From NCBI GenBank assembly GCA_025738555.1, contig JAOVFP010000003.1, positions 4,836,001-4,900,000 on the forward strand: 64,000 nucleotides of DNA. The letters are read 5' to 3'. This DNA comes from Cyathus striatus. Its lineage: Eukaryota > Basidiomycota > Agaricomycetes > Agaricales > Nidulariaceae. Below are positions 23,527 to 35,919 of the stretch, one piece after another. Under the pieces are notes generated by a model. The model was given only the letters and a program-made list of their open reading frames with translations. It did no database searches and was not told the DNA's origin. The position numbers were made by a program, and so were the translations under genes. Numbering within the stretch: the stretch's first letter is position 1; every line of letters begins with the position of its first letter.

Positions 23527-23790
23527 TTAACCACATCCACCTCCACCTCCATCACCACCTCCACCTCCATCACCACCTCCACCTCCATCTGTGGCACAAC
23601 CCCCACCACAATCTGCAGAGCAACCCTCAAGACCAAGCCAAAGAACTCGGCAAGCACCTTTAATTACTCTCCACACTCCACACAGTCCGTCATCTTGATC
23701 TTTTTCATTGCTAGTGTTCATACTACAGGTAAAGTCTCGTTTGCGCGGTTTAAACTGTCCTTTACTAGTGAGAATCCTAGCAAGAGGCAC
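23527..23790 (-). CDS. Small glycine-rich ORF (87 aa), left-arm copy
   Basis: Open frame starting MPLARILTSKGQ, with a charged middle (STSNEKDQDDGLCGVW-like), four or more Cys, and a tail of repeats Asp-Gly5 coded by an 18-bp unit, ending GCG. The partner at 37318-37713 shares the first 50 residues and keeps the frame but has a different, longer tail. No signal peptide or known domain. Most differences between the copies in the conserved part change amino acids, so selection for protein function is not shown. It may be a real small protein or a coding-like repeat. Confidence 0.4.
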   Translation of the reverse strand: MPLARILTSKGQFKPRKRDFTCSMNTSNEKDQDDGLCGVWRVIKGACRVLWLGLEGCSADCGGGCATDGGGGGDGGGGGDGGGGGCG

Positions 23791-24040
23791 AGTAGTATAT
23801 GAATCTCTGGAGATTGTGCATGAGTGGATGACATGGGTCAGTTAGCTGTTATAGGAAGCACCTGATAGTATTGTCGTTTACAAAGAGAAGAGGTCCTAAT
23901 GAGAGGTACAGTAGTATTGGTTTGTGAATCCCTGAAGGTTTTGCATGAGTGGACAATGTAGAACCATTAGTTAACTTGTTATAGGAAGCACCTGGTATAC
24001 CGTGTTACGGTACAAAGAGAAGTAGGCACAGTAGGACATT
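23785..24040. repeat. Tandem repeat, unit about 120 bp, two copies plus a partial
   Basis: Repeated landmarks are AGAGGYACAGTAGTAT, TGCATGAGTGGA, TGTTATAGGAAGCACCTG and TACAAAGAGAAG. The array reappears inverted at 37.08-37.32 kb, outside the second glycine-rich ORF. Confidence 0.7.
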
Positions 24041-24560
24041 TAGCAGAGGTTGCTGGCAGGTCATTCAGTAAAAATGAGAACTCATGCTAGGCATGCGCTG
24101 GTCATGCGAAATCATGCAAAAAGTGCTTCTCGTCATGCACCAGCACCAGTAGTGCTGCCGCAGAGTGCAGTGAAAGTGACAGTGAAACGAAATTGCTTCA
24201 CAGCACTGTGAAGTGATGGCGCTCAGAAGTTGCTCAGAAGGCGCTCTCTCTAAACTACTGCTTTAGGAAATAGAAGGGTCCCATTACTTATCTAATCAGT
24301 AAGGGACAGATTGAATCTGGAGCACTGACGAGCGGAAATGAACAAGTGCTTAACAATTCAGTGTGGGGAACTTCACAGGGACCGCGATACACTGTGCAGT
24401 GTGACTGAGTTTGAAATCTTGCAGTGCAGTCACAATCACTACACAGTACTGCACTGTGAACGGCAGCACTATTATTACTAATGCAACCCAAGATTACAGT
24501 GGAATGTTCATTCTGTAGCACATCTATAACGCATGTACAAGTCATGTACAAGCCATGTGT
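24041..24560. repeat. CACTG/CATGC-rich stretch with perfect small hairpins
   Basis: Dense short words (CATGC, GCAGTG, CACTGTG). Perfect 8-bp arms: CTTCACAG-CA-CTGTGAAG at 24196-24213, and TGTGACTG (24400-24407) with CAGTCACA (24427-24434). No ORF with recognisable homology. Confidence 0.55.
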
Positions 24561-24867
24561 AGGTGATATAGTAAGAATTTTCAGAACAGAACAAATACAA
24601 ACATAGAGCCTAGTATACGAACATCATAAAATTCTTCTAAGTCCCTTCGATTCCCTTGGCATCCACTAAGAGTTCCGCCTATTCCTATGAATACACGAAG
24701 TGAGTACACCTACGAAAATAGAAACGTACCGTGTTGTATTTAGTCTTGAATTGAATACAACGTAAGCGAGAGATGATGAATATGTAGTAGCATCAGCAAA
24801 TTCCCAACTTGCTCAATTAGTGAAATAAGTCCAACTTCGTCTTCATAAGCCATCATTTGCCTTTTGA

Positions 24868-26565
24868 AGAATATTCCCAACGCTAATATCCCGATGCAAC
24901 ACACCGCACTCCCGAGCAATATAATGCCCTATCAACGCATTCAGCAAAGCACTAAAATCATACACGTCACACCACACTCACCTATAATCGCATCCCTAAT
25001 AACAGTCACAAAATCCTTCGTCTTGACAAAATCCGCAATGTGGCCCCCAACAGGTACAGTGAGCGCACGCACCCTAACACGATCCGACACATCATTTCCG
25101 GTTAAAAGCCGGTGACTGGCTGTCGTATGCCCGCGAATGACCGACCACTGAGGCGACACTTCGGATAGTTTCAAGCACCCGTAATACTCTGCCAGCCCTG
25201 GGATCCAGTTAAGTTTATTATCGATATCGGGATACATCCTTTTAACAAAATGAAGCACGTATAATAACGAGGGTCTTCGACATCTTCGTAGGTGGATTCA
25301 GGATGGCTTTCTTTTGAGTTTTTGGAGTATGAGTCTGTATCCGTTTGATTATTTTCTGAGTTGTTTGAATTATGTGAGGTCAACTCTGTAAGGTCGGATG
25401 GGTCCGGACCTCCAGAATCCACAGTCATCGGTGGCGTGCTCGAAGTCGAACGCAAACCCGTCTCATTCATCCTCGACTCAAACGCCGCACGACTTAACCG
25501 CACCTTCATCTACCTACAATCGTCCTTATTGATGATGAGAGAAGGATACGAAGGTTTAATTATTTCCCCCAACTTAACAATGTCCACATCACTGGGAATG
25601 CGTATAGTTTCGTCCCACCCGACAACGGTGTTGGGTATACCGTGATGAGGATTAACCACCCGCCACAGAAATTCGCGGAGGATGTGCGGCTTAGTATCAT
25701 AATGAAAACCACACGATACGCTACCGGAGTGATCGAACCGATAAATGCGCATCTGGCGCGTAGCATAGTGCATCCCGATGACAAATGCATAACAGCTCGA
25801 AGAAGCAAAAAGGAGGTTTCTTCCGTTCTTTACCAGTTGTGCGATAGTCTCGACGTTCCGGTTGTCCGCTGGGACTTTGTTCGCGGGTTGGTTTACGGGG
25901 TCGGCGTCGGCGTCGAATTTGACCTCAATCGCAAGGCTGTATTTGTCCCAGCTGTGGTTCGATGTGAGCGCTGGTTGGCCGGGGTAGGATCCTAGAATGC
26001 TGGGCCCGGTGAAGTGGTCGTACCCTGCAGGACCGGGGAGTTTCAGCGTACTTGTGTCTGTGAATGCGATTTTCTTAGAGCTGGGCAGGTCTTTCTGGCA
26101 TTCATTTAGTAGTTTAACCTACACGAAGATCAGTACCATAACCATTTAAGAATGTGATGAAATGAAACGTACAATTGAACCGTAAGTCATCGATTTACTG
26201 GGAATCTTTCCGGCAAGTGTCGCGATGTTCTTCTCCACAGTCGGATTACTTGGAATCGTAACAGGAGAAGGTACGAACTCTTTCAGAAACTCCTCGATCG
26301 TGCCTCCGCGACCACCTGCCTTCGGGAAATCGAACGCGTAGTGCGAAGCCTGCCACTGATTAAAAGCTTCGCGATTGTAAGCATCAATGTTGGCCTTAAG
26401 CTCAGCAGCGCAATCGTCATAATTGTGGCTGCTACTAAAGTCTTCGATGCTTGTGGCCGGAGATGCACTCAAGTCCTTAGAATGTTCGCTCAATTTAGCA
26501 GACTTGGTGTATCTTGGAGCGGTGGCATCAGGATTGGGTTTGAGGGGGCTGGTGGCATTGACCAT
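24868..26565 (-). pseudogene. FunK1-type kinase, copy 2 (decayed)
   Basis: It follows copy 1 closely from MVNATSPLKPNPD to the catalytic loop CGVLHRDIS, then ends abruptly at 24868, so the activation segment and C-terminal tail are gone. Trp in CRWIKVRL is a TAG stop (25510-25512). An internal deletion joins the region after DPRYYTCF directly to KRMYPDIDNK, removing the ATP-lysine exon. The upstream flank is shared with copy 1. Nonfunctional. Confidence 0.88.
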
Positions 26566-27715
26566 AATTATGTCTGTAAAACTTATCTGTATATTACAGT
26601 AAGCACGGTATAGAACAAGTATAGAATCAACGTAGAATATACTTAGGTAGGTAGCGCTTGGACCCCGCCGCCACTTCGTGGTTGTATACCGGGTGTATAA
26701 GTACAGTCTAGCTTGGAGCCATGTTCAAATTCAAAGCCGGCAACCATTGAACGGAAATTGAATGCGCCCATAGCTCCGGAGTCCGGACGACTCGCAGCAA
26801 CAACGACAAATTCGCGAGACTGAATTCTGGAAGCGTGTTGTTTATTCCTGGGGTCTGTGCCAAATGAAAATATTCCGGGCTGAGTTTTGAGTCCGAGTCG
26901 GGCCGCTTTCAATATTTGGGCGGCCAACTCAACCAACGTACGTGACGTTCAACCGTTTATATACTACTTACAAAATGCGACTCGTATCAATTAGTTCAAA
27001 TTTCAACGTTGCAACGTTCGGTACTTTAGTGCTGTCAGGAACCCGATTAAGGGTGTTTCAGAACATCCTCACGACTCAGTATTCAATCGTTACGAGTAAG
27101 TAGTTGAAATTGGTTGAAAGTGGCAAGAAAGTGGTAAGCTTCAGCCCTGAGGCCTGAGGCCTGAGCCTTCAATGATGTAGAGCAGGCAATTTGCCTGTAT
27201 CGTAGAATCGGTCTCATCTTGATTTTTAATACTCAACTCGTTTACATTGTTCTGTACGTATTTAAGTACAGTACTTACTTAACATTCCTTAAATATCAGG
27301 TTACTTTCCTTCCCATTCTTCCTTCTCATGAACCTCGCTAGGACCTGTGGATAGACGGATGCACTATCCACTCGCAAATTCTTTGTTTAAGAATTTCCTT
27401 CAACCCGGAAACATCTTCCACAAATGATCTTTGGGGGTAAGGAGTAAAACGACGCGCACTATATACCTAGACAAGTGCGAAGTAGTAAAGTCATAATAGA
27501 GTACTCCATTTCAATTCGACATAAGTACTACAGGTAATGAACAAGGTTGAGAATCATAATGTGTGCAAGTGTTCAACGGGCGTTTAGATTACATCTTGGA
27601 AAGACTACAAAGACTAAGCAAATAGTTGGCAAAGAGAGCATATTGAAAACATTAACCAGAGTCTGACATAAAGTTGGTATGTAGACCAAACTTAGACGAA
27701 GACCGACAGTTCCTA
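26566..27715. other. Spacer between FunK1 copies 2 and 3
   Basis: Left part is the duplicated upstream flank of FunK1 copy 2. At 27503-27546 lies the block ACTCCATTTCAATT..ACTACAGGTAATGAACAA, also found beside the tRNA half in both inverted arms. No gene seen. Confidence 0.5.
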
Positions 27716-30549
27716 TTATTTCTCTTGTCCAGATGACCGTGATTGCCTAGAGCGTTTGCTACTGGGAATGTCGTCTGTGATAGTGGAAGGCTGTCTCTTG
27801 TGACCTCGTAAAGTCTGAGATCCGGATGCAATGGGTTCTGCACCTCGATCCCCTTGTGGCAGCACAGCCTCGCTTTCATTGGCGTCCAGACCAGCCAATG
27901 GTAATTCATTTGCTGGAACTGGTGCATCGCGTATATCCTGGTCTTCATCATCGTATTGGAATTCGCCTTCGATACGATCATCGTTTTCCCGAGCAGAGTT
28001 AGCAGAAGAACGATTTCCGTAAAATTCCCTTTTGGGCGGCAGCTTGTACTCGAGTGGTTTATCGTCAGTAGGCCAGCCTTCCACCTTAAGTGCATCATTC
28101 AGCACTCGAACAACTTCTTCATGCGTAGGAGTAAAATCTTTATTCATAATACCCTGTCTAAAAATATTGCGTAGTCTTGTGAGCAGATCATTCAACGGAG
28201 CATTGTCTTTTACATCAAATGGCTCGTCCATTTGGGCAAGCCAACTTCTCTTTCGATCTCTTGCAAATTTGAAATCCGAAATGTCAAAGTAGTTAGTGCA
28301 AGCATCGATACCATCTTCGTGATTATGTTCGGAGTGTCGCAGAAGTATCCAGACCAACACCCAGTAGAACGATTCAAGATCATGACGAGCTTCGTGCATC
28401 TTTTTGTCCAATACATCGACCGCCATAAACTGGGGAGTACCCTGTAAAAATTATATGAGCTTTCTTCTGGTAGTAAGTAAATAAGAGCATAAGTGCGTAC
28501 CGTCAGTGTTTTGAAGTCATTTAAGTCCGTGTCGATAACATCGCCATGCTTCTGCAGTCCAAAGTGACAATCAACAAACGAAGCATAGTCAAAATCATGG
28601 ATAAATCCTTGAACTCTACCATCCACGTCCGTCATGAGAATGTTGCCGATGCTAATATCACGGTGTAGTACTCCGCACGATCGAGCAATAAAATGTCCTA
28701 GAAACCTTATTCAGAGGCGGTCATAGCATTTGAATCTCCATCCTACACTCACCTACAACTGCATCTCGTAACACAGTAACAAGTTCCTTCGTCGACCCAT
28801 ACTGCCGTATACCGACACCCACAGGTCCTGTAAGTGCACGACTCCGGTTCCTCTCGGCTTCCGGCACTTGCTGCGAAGCAGTTGTATGGCCACGATCTGA
28901 AGCCGACCCAGAAGTAGACTGAATTGTCGAAAGGTCTAGTTGGCCATAGTAATCAGCCACCCCTAGAATAGCACCCGGATCATGAATGGCATTGGCATAA
29001 ATTTCCTTGACCCAACCAAATTCTGACTTTGATTCCAATTCGATGTACCTTTCCTGAATCCTCTCATAAAAATCATTTTCAAGTTCGCGAGCACGTTGAT
29101 GCCAGGAATCTTTCAAGACAAGTACATAGAATTTTCCGAGGATTTTGACCATGATTCGAGTGACGTGGGTGGCACGAGATACCAGTCCCGAAGACTTGTA
29201 TAATGGGGCCCCGAATGTGAATCCATAAGTATCACCTAAGTAATTGTAAGTACACTATGAAAGAAAAAACTATGATATTACATACCGCCAGAAGGATGCT
29301 GATTGCTTGTACCATCATCTACCATGCACGTGTTAGTGGGAATTACTACACTATTAAGTTGTTTTACTCACCGTTAGTTGGACTGTCACTGTTCATGACA
29401 GATGGAACGTCATCATCCGGAGAACCTGGAATACCATCTTTTTGGGAAGCAAGTAGATGAGCCCTATCATTTAGTCGAACGCGGACCCAGCGACATTCAT
29501 CTTTCTCAAACTGAAATCCAGGGGACCATAGATGTATCTTTTCCCGCATTTGATTAATTTGCACTTCAGTGGGAACACGAATGGACTCATCCCAACCGAC
29601 GACAGTATTCGGGATGTTGTGAAGGGGATGGACCAACCTCCAGAGAAATTTCCGAATAATACTGGGTTGCCGGACATAGCTAAACCCACATGAAACGCTA
29701 CCAGAGTGGTCGAAACGATGGATCCGCATCCGCTGGGACTTGGTGTATATCCCAATGACATATACATAACAGCTAGAAGACGCATAGAGAAGATTCCTCG
29801 CGTCCTTTACCAGCTGTGCAATAGCTCCTACTTGATATTTAGAATCTTGAACGTATGAAGATTTAAGAGCGACGGGGTCCTTTTTCGTTTTGGCCTGAAT
29901 CGACGTGCAATATTTGACCCAACCTGACTCTAGAGGCGGGGTTGGTGTTCCTGGATATGGGCCCGACAAATCTGGCAACGTATCGTGATCACGGTTAGTC
30001 GGGCCAGAAAATGGTTTAACATTATGTGTCTTCTGAAAACTAATCTTCTTCTCGGTAGGGAATCCCATCTGACAAGCATTCAACAAGACTCTCTGCCAAT
30101 TAAATAGATTAGTAATAAATAACAAGTACTAAACCAAAGATCCTTACTATTGGTTCATAAGTATCCTTTTCTAGACCAGTCGTTGGAATAGCCTTCGCAT
30201 GATCCAATAACGTCGAATTCAACCTATCTACAACTGGGAGTTCAGCTGCACTCGACGGAACAAACTGCTCCAGGAACTGTGCAATCTTTCGAGCAGGTGT
30301 TTGATCCGTTGTATCGAAGGTTTTGTGGAACTTTAACCATCGATCAAAAATGGGCTTGTTCACCTCATAATCGTTTGCCCCGACAGAATAACCAGAGTGA
30401 TGGTCACTCTCACTGCCGAAGTCTGTGCCTCTGGGGGTTGATTTGGTTCTGGTCTGATTGCTGACAAGCAAAGGTCTTCCAGCGACTGGCGCATCAGTTT
30501 GCGCCCTCTCAGGAGTCTTAGGAGGAGAAGCAGCGGAATCGTCGGCCAT
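27716..30549 (-). CDS. FunK1-type fungal protein kinase, copy 3 (intact)
   Basis: Complete kinase of about 780-830 aa, more diverged from copies 1 and 2 than they are from each other. Features: YRFDHSGSVSCGF-equivalent HRFDHSGSVSCGF, NTVVGWDESI, MVKILGKFYVLVLKDSWHQR, CGVLHRDISIGNIL, HDFDYASF (DFD in place of DFG), GTPQFMAVDVL, and RHDLESFYWVLVWILLRHSEHNH. The tail is rich in Asp/Glu, then basic with SSKRSRQSRS, an NLS-like end. The start MADDSAASP is chosen because it aligns with the other copies. The frame is open upstream to MVSYHQL (30663) and 30714, so a longer form is possible. The scrap at 35.9 kb is derived from this type. Confidence 0.88.
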
Positions 30550-31427
30550 AACTATGTCTGAATCTGAGTAGTAAGCTATGCGGCGGCGCTTTGAGACGTA
30601 GGGATGTGGTTTAGCAGTAGTGTAGGTTTGGGAGGAGGAATGGAGTTGATGATAGGAAACCATGGCTGAAACGAGATCGATTAAATATGTTTCCGAAATG
30701 TCTTCGCCACACAAGAAGCATGTGGGCTTAGGGATAGAACAATAGTATCTTAAGGTGGAAATCCGAATACAGCCCTCAAGCTTTCAAGTTTCAAGGTCCG
30801 TTACTGATCGCGTTATTTACTTTCGGAGGCATTTAACAAACAACGTGCCAAAAATAACAACAAGCGCTTGACTCGAGCTCAAGTGTTGTGTTATTATAAA
30901 GACAGTGGGTCCCAACTCCCAAGCAAGTGGGTCCTGCTGCTTGTCGGCAAAATTGTGACTTGTCCATGTAGCCCACTGAGTAGCCATCAGGTTTTTTTTA
31001 AAATCCTGTATTTAATATCGATAATGAAAAGCTATGTATGAAGCTAAAGAGTATAATAAGTAATAGAAAGTGTGTGTTGAACGTCGGCCTCAATGTTAGT
31101 AACTCAGGAGTAATGTGGCCGGTGGCCAGAGCCATCAAGTTACGGCGAACAGCTTCCTTGATCACTTCTCAAGGCTGTTATCTCTTACTTCTCTTGAGTC
31201 AGTCTGTGGCTTCATTTAAAGCACAATCTCATGTAACTGGTGGCGTACTAGTAGCAATCCAGCACCAACATCTTATTAAGACTCACGAGGGTAATCACTG
31301 AAGTTGATAAAGTTTCTCCGAACCCCAGAGTTATCATGCGCCACAGAGCAGCGCATTTACCATACCGTTCTTCTAGAATCTACAAAATGGCAAAAAAGGT
31401 CCTTTTGTTTGTATCCTTTACTTGCAG
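30550..31427. other. Spacer
   Basis: It holds the promoter of FunK1 copy 3 and the 3' flank of the GH43 gene. Small ORFs only, none supported. Confidence 0.45.
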
Positions 31428-33152
31428 TTAATTAATAACCTGCCCCTGGCCAACATACCGCCACTCCCCAACCCCCGCCTCAAACGACCCATTCCTCCCA
31501 TTCGTAGTAGCATAAACGCCCACAAGCGTCCCCGTAAACCCCCAACTCATCTGATCGCCCCTCGCAAGCCCATACGTGCTCCACAAAGACTGTGCCCCCT
31601 TCGGCCCAGCACTAAACGCATAATGCGTCGTATTAAACGCCTTAATCTCAAACGCCAAACCATCAAGCTGCACACCCGCCGGAACAGGCACGACCGAATC
31701 CGGTATAGAAATATTGCTTATCCCTCTAAAGCGGAAGAACGGTGCGAGGGAAGAAGAAGGCGTGGGGAGGAGCACGATTCCGAGTTCGAAGTGGTATCGC
31801 TGTACGAGGAACACGCTTACGCCTACTTCATCTTCGGGGTTTTTGAGACCTGAGGCGTCGATATTGACTTGGTAAGTGAATAATGTGTCGGTTTGCCTCC
31901 GCGCGATGAAGGACTGTCCGAGGCCGCCGGTGTAGTACCCGTCGTACGCGGTGAGATTGAGGACGGAGGAGCGGATGACGAGGGTGTTGGGTTTTCCTGG
32001 TGGAGAGACGAGATACGTATCGGGCGTTGGGAGGCGCCAGTGGATTAAATGAAGGGGGATTGAAGAACCAGGGGGGAACGTGAGATGGTCAGGGTCAGTA
32101 ATATACGGCCCCGCGCCGTCATTCACCAACTCTTTGGACGGGAGCTTCCACCCATTCATCGACCCACTCACAGGCTCGAAAACCGGCCATTCACCCTTCT
32201 CCCATGCAACAGGCGTCATAATCGTCTCCCTCCCCATGGGATAGTTGAGGAATTGGGGCCCGGACCGGGTGGATAGGGCTACTCCCCACCACTGCCCCGC
32301 GGGGTCTTGGAATAGGTCTGCATGGCCTACAGTTTGGAAATAGGCACTCGTGTTGGCGTTGGTGAGGAGGGGATTGTGTGGTGCAGGTTCGTAGGGACCA
32401 TGAATGCTCCCTTTGGAGCGCGCCATGGTGACCATATGTCCGAGTCCTGTACCGCCCTCTGCTAGCATAAGATAATAGAACCCGTCTTTCTTGTACACAT
32501 GCGGTCCTTCAGGTGCAAGTCCACCCGTCCCGTTCCATGGATTCTCAAGTGGTCCCATAGCGCCAGTTTTCAGATCAATAGTAGCCTGTTGAATCCCAGG
32601 CCAGACAGTGTACTGATGCGACCCAGTAACATACACCTGGCCATCCACATCGTCGTCCCAGAACAACGAGGTATCATACCCACCAAACTTAAAATGCACC
32701 GGATCGCTCCACGAGAGCGAATCATACGGGTCCTCAGTGGAAATAACGAAATTATCCCAGCGCGACTCGTTGTCCTTTGGTAAATCATCAAACACCAACG
32801 TCGTGCTTATCCAGAACTTGCCCCCGTGAAAGCGGAGGGCGGGGGCCCAAATGCCACCGGTGGAACGGTTGGTGGTGGCTAGCGCTGGGAGCATTTCTGG
32901 GCGGGAAAAAGCATTGCCTATGAGTTTCCAGTTTTGCAGGTCGTGTGAGGCGTGGATTGGGAGGCCGGGGAAGGCATTGAAGCTGGAGGAGGCGCAGAAG
33001 AAGGTGTTGGAGAAGCGGGTGGGCGGAGTTTGAGACACGAAGATGCAGCTTGGGTCTGGGTGGAAGCCGGGGAGAATGGGGTTTGTGTAGGTAGAGTTTT
33101 GGGCTGAAGTGCCGACGAGGTTGGCGATAGCCAGCACGGATGGGAGGAGCAT
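31428..33152 (-). CDS. Secreted glycoside hydrolase family 43 (beta-xylosidase / alpha-L-arabinofuranosidase type)
   Basis: Single-exon, 574 aa. Signal peptide at residues 1-17 (cut near TSAQ). The five-bladed propeller begins NPILPGFHPDPS with the general base Asp at about residue 33. The pKa-modulating Asp lies in GYDTSLFW (around residue 160) and the general acid Glu in APEGPHVY (around 215). A C-terminal beta-sandwich (from about residue 370) includes YYTGGLGQSFIARRQTDTLF, typical of GH43 enzymes with an added concanavalin-like module. It would act outside the cell on arabinoxylan or related plant wall oligosaccharides. The frame is complete, codon use is GC-rich compared with the decayed neighbours, and there is no sign of damage. 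Exact substrate not predictable by eye. Confidence 0.93.
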   Translation of the reverse strand: MLLPSVLAIANLVGTSAQNSTYTNPILPGFHPDPSCIFVSQTPPTRFSNTFFCASSSFNAFPGLPIHASHDLQNWKLIGNAFSRPEMLPALATTNRSTGGIWAPALRFHGGKFWISTTLVFDDLPKDNESRWDNFVISTEDPYDSLSWSDPVHFKFGGYDTSLFWDDDVDGQVYVTGSHQYTVWPGIQQATIDLKTGAMGPLENPWNGTGGLAPEGPHVYKKDGFYYLMLAEGGTGLGHMVTMARSKGSIHGPYEPAPHNPLLTNANTSAYFQTVGHADLFQDPAGQWWGVALSTRSGPQFLNYPMGRETIMTPVAWEKGEWPVFEPVSGSMNGWKLPSKELVNDGAGPYITDPDHLTFPPGSSIPLHLIHWRLPTPDTYLVSPPGKPNTLVIRSSVLNLTAYDGYYTGGLGQSFIARRQTDTLFTYQVNIDASGLKNPEDEVGVSVFLVQRYHFELGIVLLPTPSSSLAPFFRFRGISNISIPDSVVPVPAGVQLDGLAFEIKAFNTTHYAFSAGPKGAQSLWSTYGLARGDQMSWGFTGTLVGVYATTNGRNGSFEAGVGEWRYVGQGQVIN

Positions 33153-33565
33153 TGCAACTCAGAAATAATACAGATATCATAGGCATAATGTATTCTGATA
33201 TATAGTGCAGGATAGGAATACGTACGCGGAGGCAAAGTGGGAGACACGAGACATGGCGACGACCAGTGGAAGCACCTTGGATAGTATGGGAGCGGGCCGG
33301 GAGGTGTCACGAGGAGGGAAGAGTCGGGGCGTTGTCGTTCAGTGGGCCCCGTCCATGCGAGAAGAAGCAGCCAGCAAAAAGAAGCGGGCAAAGTGCGCGT
33401 TCTTTGATAACTAGTTATCGATTTATCATGTGATCAACTTGTCAAATGTCGTCGGTTCTTCAGGTCTTGTTTTCTGCCAGTCGCGTCAAAGTCGCGTCGC
33501 TCTCTCTTCCGATCTGCTACCTATATCCTATATTCTCCGAATTACCGGTGTTTTTACTGTTTAAC
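33153..33565. other. Divergent promoter region
   Basis: Shared upstream of the GH43 gene (minus) and the orphan gene (plus). No other gene is supported. Confidence 0.5.
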
Positions 33566-35260
33566 ATGACAATAGAAGAGCTCCTTGATCATACCTATGG
33601 ACCCTATCCAGACTATATCATTCTAAGCGAGACTTGGCGTCCTGGTGGACCCGTCGTACCCACACTGACTTCTGTCTACATGACCACAGTCAATGATAAT
33701 ACTCCAATAGGGTGCGTAATTTATAACTTTATTTTTAGTAATCTCATTCAGTTTTTAATAGATTAAGTGAAATAGATTGCTGGGTTGGTGCAGCTCCAGC
33801 ACACCAAGAGCCAGTCCGATTCTTCGGCCGCTTGGCTATTAATTCTCTAAACTGGCTTACCGATACCGGGAAATATCTGCTGTTAAAAGACATACGAGCA
33901 AAAGACGACCAAATCCATGTCCTCACATCGGCCAGCAAAATTACGCTTGAAGACATTTATGGGAATCCATTGCCAGGAACGAGACACTTCAAAATTCATA
34001 TCTTCGTTAGCTGTATAAAAATACTACGTGCTCAATTCTTGACATGTGAGTGACGGTCGTCATGCTAAATATTCTACATATTTTAACAAGCTTTGTGCAG
34101 CTGAAACCCACCCATATGATCTTATTTTGGTTTCAGAAGATCAGTATGTCTCCCTCAATTATAATTCATCCTGGAATTAATAAAAACGTTTTTCAGACAG
34201 CGAAAATATAGTGTCAAGTCGATGCATGTTCAAACCTTTCATCGAAGTTTAGATTTTCTGACCAGATGGCATATCTGGTCATTAATCGAAGAAATAGTAA
34301 AATCAGATGAAGACCAAACCGTCCTTCACGACAGAACACTAGACTGGTTGGTCCAACAGTACAAATCCCACTCCATTTTATGGGATCAAGATCATAAAAT
34401 TATATTTGATTCTGATGACTCGGAGTCGGAGGACTTAGACATTATACCCCGAAAAAAATCCACGCATCCCCAAACTTTACGGCACATTCCCCGAAATGAA
34501 ATTATTGGAAGAATTGCTGAGCATGCGGAATGGTTGCTTGCATACCAATTAGCTCCATTACACAGAAATTTATGGAGGCTGAATATCATTCAATTTATTC
34601 AATTTTGTATGGCCCTTCCAACGCGCAGGAAACAAGCTCGCCTTAGTGGAGCAGACTTCTGGGGTGTGCCAATGGGAGATCGTGATAATTATGATCTGTA
34701 TGAAAATGAGGACTTGTGCGAAAGACTATGTCTCTTTGGAGAGACTTACGCGTTTTGGAGCAGCAAGATAAAACATGTATATGAGCGGCAAAATATGGTA
34801 AGTAAATAGTTTCAAGTATTATTGGCAGTATTGATTTACTTCCTAGACTATGGATCAGGATGAATCCATTTCTCCTTCGAATTTAGATGAGGATTTAGAT
34901 GCACTGGCCTATTTCTATGATTCAGACTTTAGTGAGGCATCCACTTCTTCAGCCTCTGATGATTCCGAAGACCGTGATAAGCTTCTGGTGAAACTGGAAC
35001 AAAACAAAATTCCTTCATTCTGCTTTTACGAACCTAAAATACCCATTGGAGAATTCGTATGGCGGTGCCCTGGCCCAGGGTGCGAAGAGAAGATCGATCT
35101 TCTTCACTTGAAACCCAATCAATTGAACGGCCTTCCTGCAAAGATTGCACAAAATTTGGCAAGGAAACTCTGGAAATCTGTAAATGATCGGGAAGTACAA
35201 CTTGGATTTTTTATTCTAGCAGATCAGCACTACAAGTGGCATATTAAACAAGAAAATTGA
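33566..35260 (+). CDS. Orphan protein with C-terminal zinc-ribbon-like Cys pair, unknown function
   Basis: Five exons join cleanly (donors GTGCGT, GTGAGT, GTATGT, GTAAGT) to give about 490 aa. It begins MTIEELLDHTYGPYPDYIIL and continues with DCWVGAAPAHQEPVRFFGRL and then an acidic segment (DSDDSESEDLD). A helical part follows (HAEWLLAYQLAPLHRNLWRL), and after a Ser/Asp-rich linker it ends in WRCPGPGCEEKIDLLHL, with a Cys-x4-Cys that could be half of a metal site. No signal peptide or membrane segment. I know no named family; such acidic, low-conservation proteins are common in agaricomycete genomes. An upstream in-frame Met at 33446 is possible. Confidence 0.7.
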
Positions 35261-35919
35261 AGAGGTTGCAACTATTAAATGGTCTAATTAAGCAAAAGGA
35301 ACGGGAATATTGTAAAGTAATACGATTAGAATACCAGTTGGTCTGGATGCCTGTGGATGCGGGGATTTAAGTATTTCCATCTATATTGTGTATATTGCAT
35401 GTACTTGGAGAAGTTTGAGAGGTTGGTACAGATGCTAATATTTACAAGATAGCACATGGAATTGACAACTTACTGGAAGCAAGCTGCGGTGGTGAATGTA
35501 ACGAGTTGATTTTTCTGCGCAGTTGTTCCGCCACTCTGTGAGAGAGGACTCGGACGATGGTAGGCAATTGCAAGTCAATTGGGCTGCGTGTTAAGATTCA
35601 ACGCGTGACGTCAGCTTATCATGTGATTATCTCATTGCTTGCCAAACGCCTCTGAAATAAATAACGCGGTCAGTGGAATCCTCGATTGATCCCGGAGGCG
35701 ATTTGACCATACCTCATATTGACCATTGTTTTATATTTTAATTCCCATATCCAACCCATTCCTCATACCTTTTGTGTGTCCAAAGTATTTCAAGGCCATA
35801 TCTAGTCTTCTTTGTTCCAGCCATGGATAGCAGCGACAGCGACGATGACTGCGGTTCCTCTACCAGGGCGGACCACAAATCTATTTTCAATTAATGGCGA
35901 CAGTTCCACAGGGCCTTTG
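35261..35919. other. Spacer, right flank of orphan gene
   Basis: No gene supported. Its right end borders the decayed FunK1 copy 4. Confidence 0.45.

Larger units (their letters stand above)
20815..24040 (+). repeat. Left arm of a large inverted repeat
   Basis: Order on plus: P450 copy a, tRNA-like sequence, tRNA 5' half, then the glycine-rich ORF in reverse and a tandem repeat. The same order occurs reverse-complemented at 37.1-40.1 kb. The P450 and its 5' flank also occur reverse-complemented at 44.1-46.5 kb. A third alignment partner outside the P450 is the FunK1 copy that follows each arm. Confidence 0.8.
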
